Under the pieces are notes generated by a model that worked only from the letters and a program-made list of their open reading frames with translations, was not told the DNA's origin and ran no database searches. Both the position numbers and the translations under genes were made by a program. A DNA stretch of 64,000 nt from an uncultured Ectothiorhodospiraceae bacterium (lineage in GTDB: Bacteria; Pseudomonadota; Gammaproteobacteria; Nitrococcales; Nitrococcaceae), in NCBI GenBank assembly GCA_913056385.1, contig CAJXND010000001.1, forward strand, positions 1-64,000, given 5' to 3'. Shown piece after piece: positions 61,025 through 64,000 of this stretch (the first letter of the stretch is position 1; each line of letters opens with the position of its first letter).

Positions 61025-62314
61025 ATGCATCACACGCTGTCGCCCTTCATCGCGTTGTTTGCCTCATTTGGCCTGTTGCTCACCGGCGGCGGTCTGTTGA
61101 CCACGCTGGTGGGTGTGCGCATGTCCGAGGAGGCATTCGCCACGGATATTATCGGCGTGGTCACGGCCTGCTACTCGGTGGGTTTTGTCATGGCCACCCG
61201 GGTCTGTGCGGGCATCATTTCGCGCGTCGGGCACATCCGCAGCTTTGCGGCCTTCGCGGCCATGGCGGCCATCAGTACCCTGGTCTATCCCCTGCTGATC
61301 GAGCCGTGGCTCTGGGCCGCCATGCGCCTGGTTTACGGGTTCAGTCTCGCGGGCCTTTACATGGTCACCGAGAGCTGGCTCAACGACCGGACGCCCAGTG
61401 AGCGGCGCGGACAGGTCCTCGGTGTCTACAGCATCGTCAGCTACGTCGGCCTCGGTGGTGGTCAGTTCCTGTTGCTGACCGGCCGCGCCGGGAGCTTTGA
61501 GCTGTTCAGTCTGGCAGCGATGCTGATTGCCGCGGCGGTGGTGCCGGTCACCATTACCCGCATCACGTCCCCGGCGCTCCCGGTCGTCGAGCGGGTGGGG
61601 CTGCGGCGCCTCTTCGACGCTTCCCCCCTGGGCGTGGTCGGCTCGGCGCTGGCGGGCACGATCAACGGGGCTTTCCTCGGGCTGGCGCCGGTCTATGCCC
61701 GCAGCACCGGATTCAGCGATGCCGGGATCGCCTTGCTGATGGGGCTCAGCATCCTGGGGGGGTTCCTGCTGCAGTGGCCGATCGGTCACCTCTCCGACCG
61801 CTTCAACCGCCGCGATGTGCTCATGGGGGTGAGCTTCTCGATGATGGCCTGCAGCCTCGCCATCGTCTATTCCACCGGTCGCAGCGAAGTGGCCATCATT
61901 GCCCTCGGGGTGCTCTGGGGCGGCCTCGCCTTCACCCTGTATCCGATTTCCCTGTCCCTTGCCAACGACTTCCTTGAGCCGCGCCAGATGCTCGGCGCCA
62001 GCGCGAGCCTGTTACTGGTGCATGGTGTGGGCATGATCGCCGGCCCGCTGATCGCGTCGCAGTTGATGGCGATCATCGGCGCCCCCGGCCTCTTCTGGAC
62101 CGTTGCCGGGGCCGGCCTGTTGCTGGGCGGTTTTGCCTGGCTACGCCAGCAGGTTGGCCCACCCATTCCGGTGGGCGAGCCGGCGACCTACCGCATCGTC
62201 CCGCGGGAAGGGGTGTATGCCGGTGGGCTGGATCCGCGCTATGAGGAGGTCCAGCTCGAATTCGACTTTGAGGCGGAGACGCCGGACGCCCCCGAACCCG
62301 AGGCTGAACCATGA
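61025..62314 (+). CDS. MFS transporter, YcaD-like
   Basis: A 429-residue twelve-helix major facilitator of the YcaD/YfkF type. Features: GGGLLTTLVGVRMSEEAF after helix 1, RLVYGFSLAGLYMVTESWLNDRTPSERRGQVLG split (about 110-142), and WPIGHLSDRFNRRDVLM (the helix 8-9 loop). A long acidic C-terminal tail (about 385-429) follows the last helix. Substrate unknown; these relatives lack proven substrates. Divergent from the ectoine genes, and its stop overlaps the tsaB start (ATGA). Confidence 0.85.
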   Translation: MHHTLSPFIALFASFGLLLTGGGLLTTLVGVRMSEEAFATDIIGVVTACYSVGFVMATRVCAGIISRVGHIRSFAAFAAMAAISTLVYPLLIEPWLWAAMRLVYGFSLAGLYMVTESWLNDRTPSERRGQVLGVYSIVSYVGLGGGQFLLLTGRAGSFELFSLAAMLIAAAVVPVTITRITSPALPVVERVGLRRLFDASPLGVVGSALAGTINGAFLGLAPVYARSTGFSDAGIALLMGLSILGGFLLQWPIGHLSDRFNRRDVLMGVSFSMMACSLAIVYSTGRSEVAIIALGVLWGGLAFTLYPISLSLANDFLEPRQMLGASASLLLVHGVGMIAGPLIASQLMAIIGAPGLFWTVAGAGLLLGGFAWLRQQVGPPIPVGEPATYRIVPREGVYAGGLDPRYEEVQLEFDFEAETPDAPEPEAEP

Positions 62315-63003
62315 CATCTTCCCCTGTACTGCTGGGTCTCGACGCCAGCACCGGCACCTGCTCCGTGTCCCTTGCCGTCGGCGATGCGGTGGAGACCCGT
62401 CTGCGTCGGCAGCGCAAGGGCCATGCAGCGCTGCTGCTCGCCCTGGCCGACGCATTGCTCGCCGAGGCAGGTTTGGCCCGGACGGCGGTGGACGCGATCG
62501 CCTGCACCCGCGGCCCCGGCGGATTCACCGGTGTTCGCATCGGTGTGGGTGTTGCCCAGGGCCTGGCGCTGGGGCTGGATCGGCCGGTCGTGCCGCTGTC
62601 GACCCTGCAGGTCCTCGCGGAGACGGCCATCCGGCAGGAGCGCCGGGGGGGTGGCGTCCTGGCGCTGCTCGATGCGCGCATGGGTGAAGTCTACGGCGGC
62701 CTTTACGGCCATCAGGCGGGTACGCCCGGGACGACCGTGCCGGTGGATGCGGAATGGCTGGGCCCGCCGGTCCCGGTCAGCCTCCCGGCCGGCGAGTGGT
62801 TCGGCGCGGGCAGCGGCTTTGAGGCCTACCCCGATCTGGCCTCCATGACCGGCCTCTATTCGGTCGGCGCCGACTTCGTGCCCGACATGGGGGCGGCCAT
62901 GCCCCTGGCGTGCCGCCGGCTCGCCGAGGGCGAGGGTATGCCGGGTCATCACCTCGACCCGGTCTATCTCAGAAATCGGGTGGCCGATCCGCCGGCATCT
63001 TGA
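62311..63003 (+). CDS. tsaB: tRNA threonylcarbamoyladenosine biosynthesis protein TsaB
   Basis: Partner of TsaD and TsaE in making t6A37 in ANN-decoding tRNAs. The 230-residue ASKHA-fold product has LLGLDASTGTCSVSLAVGD near the start, ACTRGPGGFTGVRIGVGVAQGLALGL (in part, about 67-92) and ALLDARMGEVYGGLY. The C-terminal half is shorter than TsaD. Coupled to the MFS gene by ATGA. Confidence 0.94.
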   Translation: MTSSPVLLGLDASTGTCSVSLAVGDAVETRLRRQRKGHAALLLALADALLAEAGLARTAVDAIACTRGPGGFTGVRIGVGVAQGLALGLDRPVVPLSTLQVLAETAIRQERRGGGVLALLDARMGEVYGGLYGHQAGTPGTTVPVDAEWLGPPVPVSLPAGEWFGAGSGFEAYPDLASMTGLYSVGADFVPDMGAAMPLACRRLAEGEGMPGHHLDPVYLRNRVADPPAS

Positions 63004-63085
63004 AAAGGGGGGTGGGTATCCACAGATCGTGATTGAGGGAGGGATGAATAGGACATTCAAACCACTGACCCCAAGAGGTAATGAC

Positions 63086-63532
63086 ATGGATCTCAAACCC
63101 TATCGTCCCATGGGAGGCCTTTTTGACCTCCATCGCGAACTGAACCGTTTCTTCGAATCGCCCTGGGCCACGACGACGCCGGACGGCTCCACGGTGGAGA
63201 CCAGCCAGTGGGTGCCGGCGGTGGATATCCGGGAGGCCGCCGACCACTACGAGGTCGAGGCTGACATCCCGGGCGTCAAGCCCAGTGATATCGAGGTCAC
63301 CATGGAGCACGGCATGCTGAGCATCCAGGGTGAGCGGCATGACGAGTCGAGCAGGGAAGAACATGGCGCGCGTCGACTGGAGCGCTCCCATGGGGTGTTC
63401 TACCGGCGTTTCGCGCTGCCGGATGATGCCGATCCCGATGCCATCGAGGCGAAGGGTGACAACGGCGTGCTGACCGTGACCATCGGCAAGCAGAAGGAAG
63501 CCCACAGCCGGCGCATTCCGGTCAGGCACTGA
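63086..63532 (+). CDS. Small heat-shock protein, Hsp20 family
   Basis: ATP-independent holdase chaperone. ATG 63086 (AAGAGG upstream at about 63073-63078) gives 148 residues: N-terminal arm with LFDLHRELNRFFESPW, alpha-crystallin domain from WVPAVDIREAADHYEVEADIPGV to about residue 138 (GERHDESS, GVFYRRFALPDDADPDAIEA, NGVLTVTIGK), and a short tail with IPV, the I-x-V oligomerisation motif. Typical length (about 140-160). Confidence 0.93.
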   Translation: MDLKPYRPMGGLFDLHRELNRFFESPWATTTPDGSTVETSQWVPAVDIREAADHYEVEADIPGVKPSDIEVTMEHGMLSIQGERHDESSREEHGARRLERSHGVFYRRFALPDDADPDAIEAKGDNGVLTVTIGKQKEAHSRRIPVRH

Positions 63533-63600
63533 GACCGGGTCGGGGTTTCACGCATCGGCCGATGGGCTTAGTCTTGTCGAGGCGAGCAGGAGCCGTGCCG

Positions 63601-64000
63601 ATGCGTGACCCACTTGATAACGATTGCGCCGACCAGACGGTGGTCAGCCCCTTCCCGGGCGAGGGGCATGATCATCAGCAGTGCATTGACCAGGCGCTTG
63701 CCGAGGCGGAGCGGCTCTGCGCCGCTCGGGGCCGTCGACTGACGCCGCTTCGCCGACGCGTCCTTGAGCTGATCTGGGACAGTCATCAGCCGGTGAAGGC
63801 CTATGATCTGCTGGCGCGGCTGCAGGCCGATTCGGCATCCGCTGCGCCGCCAACCGTGTATCGGGCGCTCGACTTCCTCATGGCCGAACGCCTGGTCCAT
63901 CGGCTGGCCTCGATGAATGCCTATGTGGGCTGCGGTCACCCCGGGCATCGACATACCGGGCAGTTTCTCATCTGCCGGGGCTGCCGTGCCGTGGCCGAAA
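63601..64000 (+). CDS. zur: Fur-family zinc uptake regulator Zur (3' truncated by window)
   Basis: Zinc-dependent repressor of zinc uptake genes. ATG 63601; 133 residues are visible before the window ends. A His/Cys-containing N-terminal extension (GEGHDHQQC, about 20-28) precedes the winged helix (RRLTPLRRRVLELIWDSHQPVKAYDLL; PPTVYRALDFLM) and the first zinc-binding pair CRGCRAVAE, which favours Zur over Fur. The extended N-terminus is longer than usual. The ending lies beyond base 64000. Confidence 0.87.
   Translation, partial: MRDPLDNDCADQTVVSPFPGEGHDHQQCIDQALAEAERLCAARGRRLTPLRRRVLELIWDSHQPVKAYDLLARLQADSASAAPPTVYRALDFLMAERLVHRLASMNAYVGCGHPGHRHTGQFLICRGCRAVAE

Noticed and set aside
62999-63027. 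CTTGAAA ahead of hsp20, like a sigma-32 -35 element
   Set aside because: It overlaps the tsaB stop and no acceptable CCCATNT-type -10 follows at the right distance; left out as a feature.
1-64000. Search for tRNA, rRNA, insertion sequences, integrases, phage genes, toxin-antitoxin pairs and CRISPR repeats
   Set aside because: None seen by reading. The content is core or ordinary accessory genes, with no regularly spaced repeats.

Overview
The window is one unbroken stretch of chromosome from a GC-rich, compact gammaproteobacterium. Gene order is classic for that class (accD-folC-dedD-cvpA-purF-metZ; ypjD divergent from ffh, then rpsP-rimM-trmD-rplS; minCDE; mltD-gloB-methyltransferase-rnhA-dnaQ). 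A proVWX-type betaine importer, ectoine genes, strongly acidic proteins, a HiPIP and a sulfide:quinone oxidoreductase point to a halophile of the Ectothiorhodospiraceae, plausibly Spiribacter- or Halorhodospira-like. That assignment is inference from content; no rRNA is present. Nearly every base is coding, no gap exceeds about 205 bases, and at least fifteen neighbouring genes share start and stop bases (ATGA, TTGA, GTGA, TAATG, TGATG, TAGTG). I saw no tRNA, rRNA, insertion sequence, prophage or CRISPR array.

Layout. 1-7312: fatty acid, folate, purine and methionine biosynthesis, then a glycerate kinase. 7516-10508: betaine/proline-type ABC importer with a structured leader and a good terminator. 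10597-16814: HEAT-like protein, lpxH, gltX, cysS, CorB-type protein, ypjD. 16963-20359: SRP/ribosome operon. 20389-27789: serB, msrB, acetolactate synthase large subunit, htpG, minCDE. 27816-36545: mltD, gloB, rnhA, dnaQ, a HAD phosphatase, a MoCF-domain protein, then an uncharacterised membrane protein with a two-component sodium:solute symporter. 36557-42502: envelope proteins (chalcone-isomerase-like, DUF3833-like, cysteine-less glutaredoxin-DUF3429 fusion, cardiolipin synthase, a second LysM transglycosylase) and a TerB-like pair. 42503-45560: B12-dependent ribonucleotide reductase behind a promoter with two NrdR boxes and a perfect DnaA box. 45642-47469: partial minor-pilin set pilVWX. 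47507-49138: D-amino acid aminotransferase and DsbG. 49309-53328: a sulfur/redox block (HiPIP, SLAC1/TDT-type anion transporter, small membrane protein, Tat-exported SQR, divergent FNR-like regulator). 53374-57417: phasin-like protein, divergent PRPP synthetase, orphan phosphotransferase-fold protein, SelO. 57528-64000: dsbB, yoaA, ectC and ectA without ectB but with a translationally coupled 31-residue membrane peptide, an MFS transporter, tsaB, hsp20 and the 5' part of zur.

How it fits together. Osmoprotection is represented twice: betaine import and ectoine synthesis. The sulfur block reads as one regulated module: SQR oxidises sulfide outside the cytoplasm, HiPIP carries electrons, the SLAC1/TDT protein may move an anionic product, and an FNR-like regulator retaining only two of the four FNR cysteines is encoded divergently. 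FNR-like boxes sit upstream of both SQR and HiPIP. This block and the ectA/ectC/small-peptide operon are the most promising places to look for undescribed biology.
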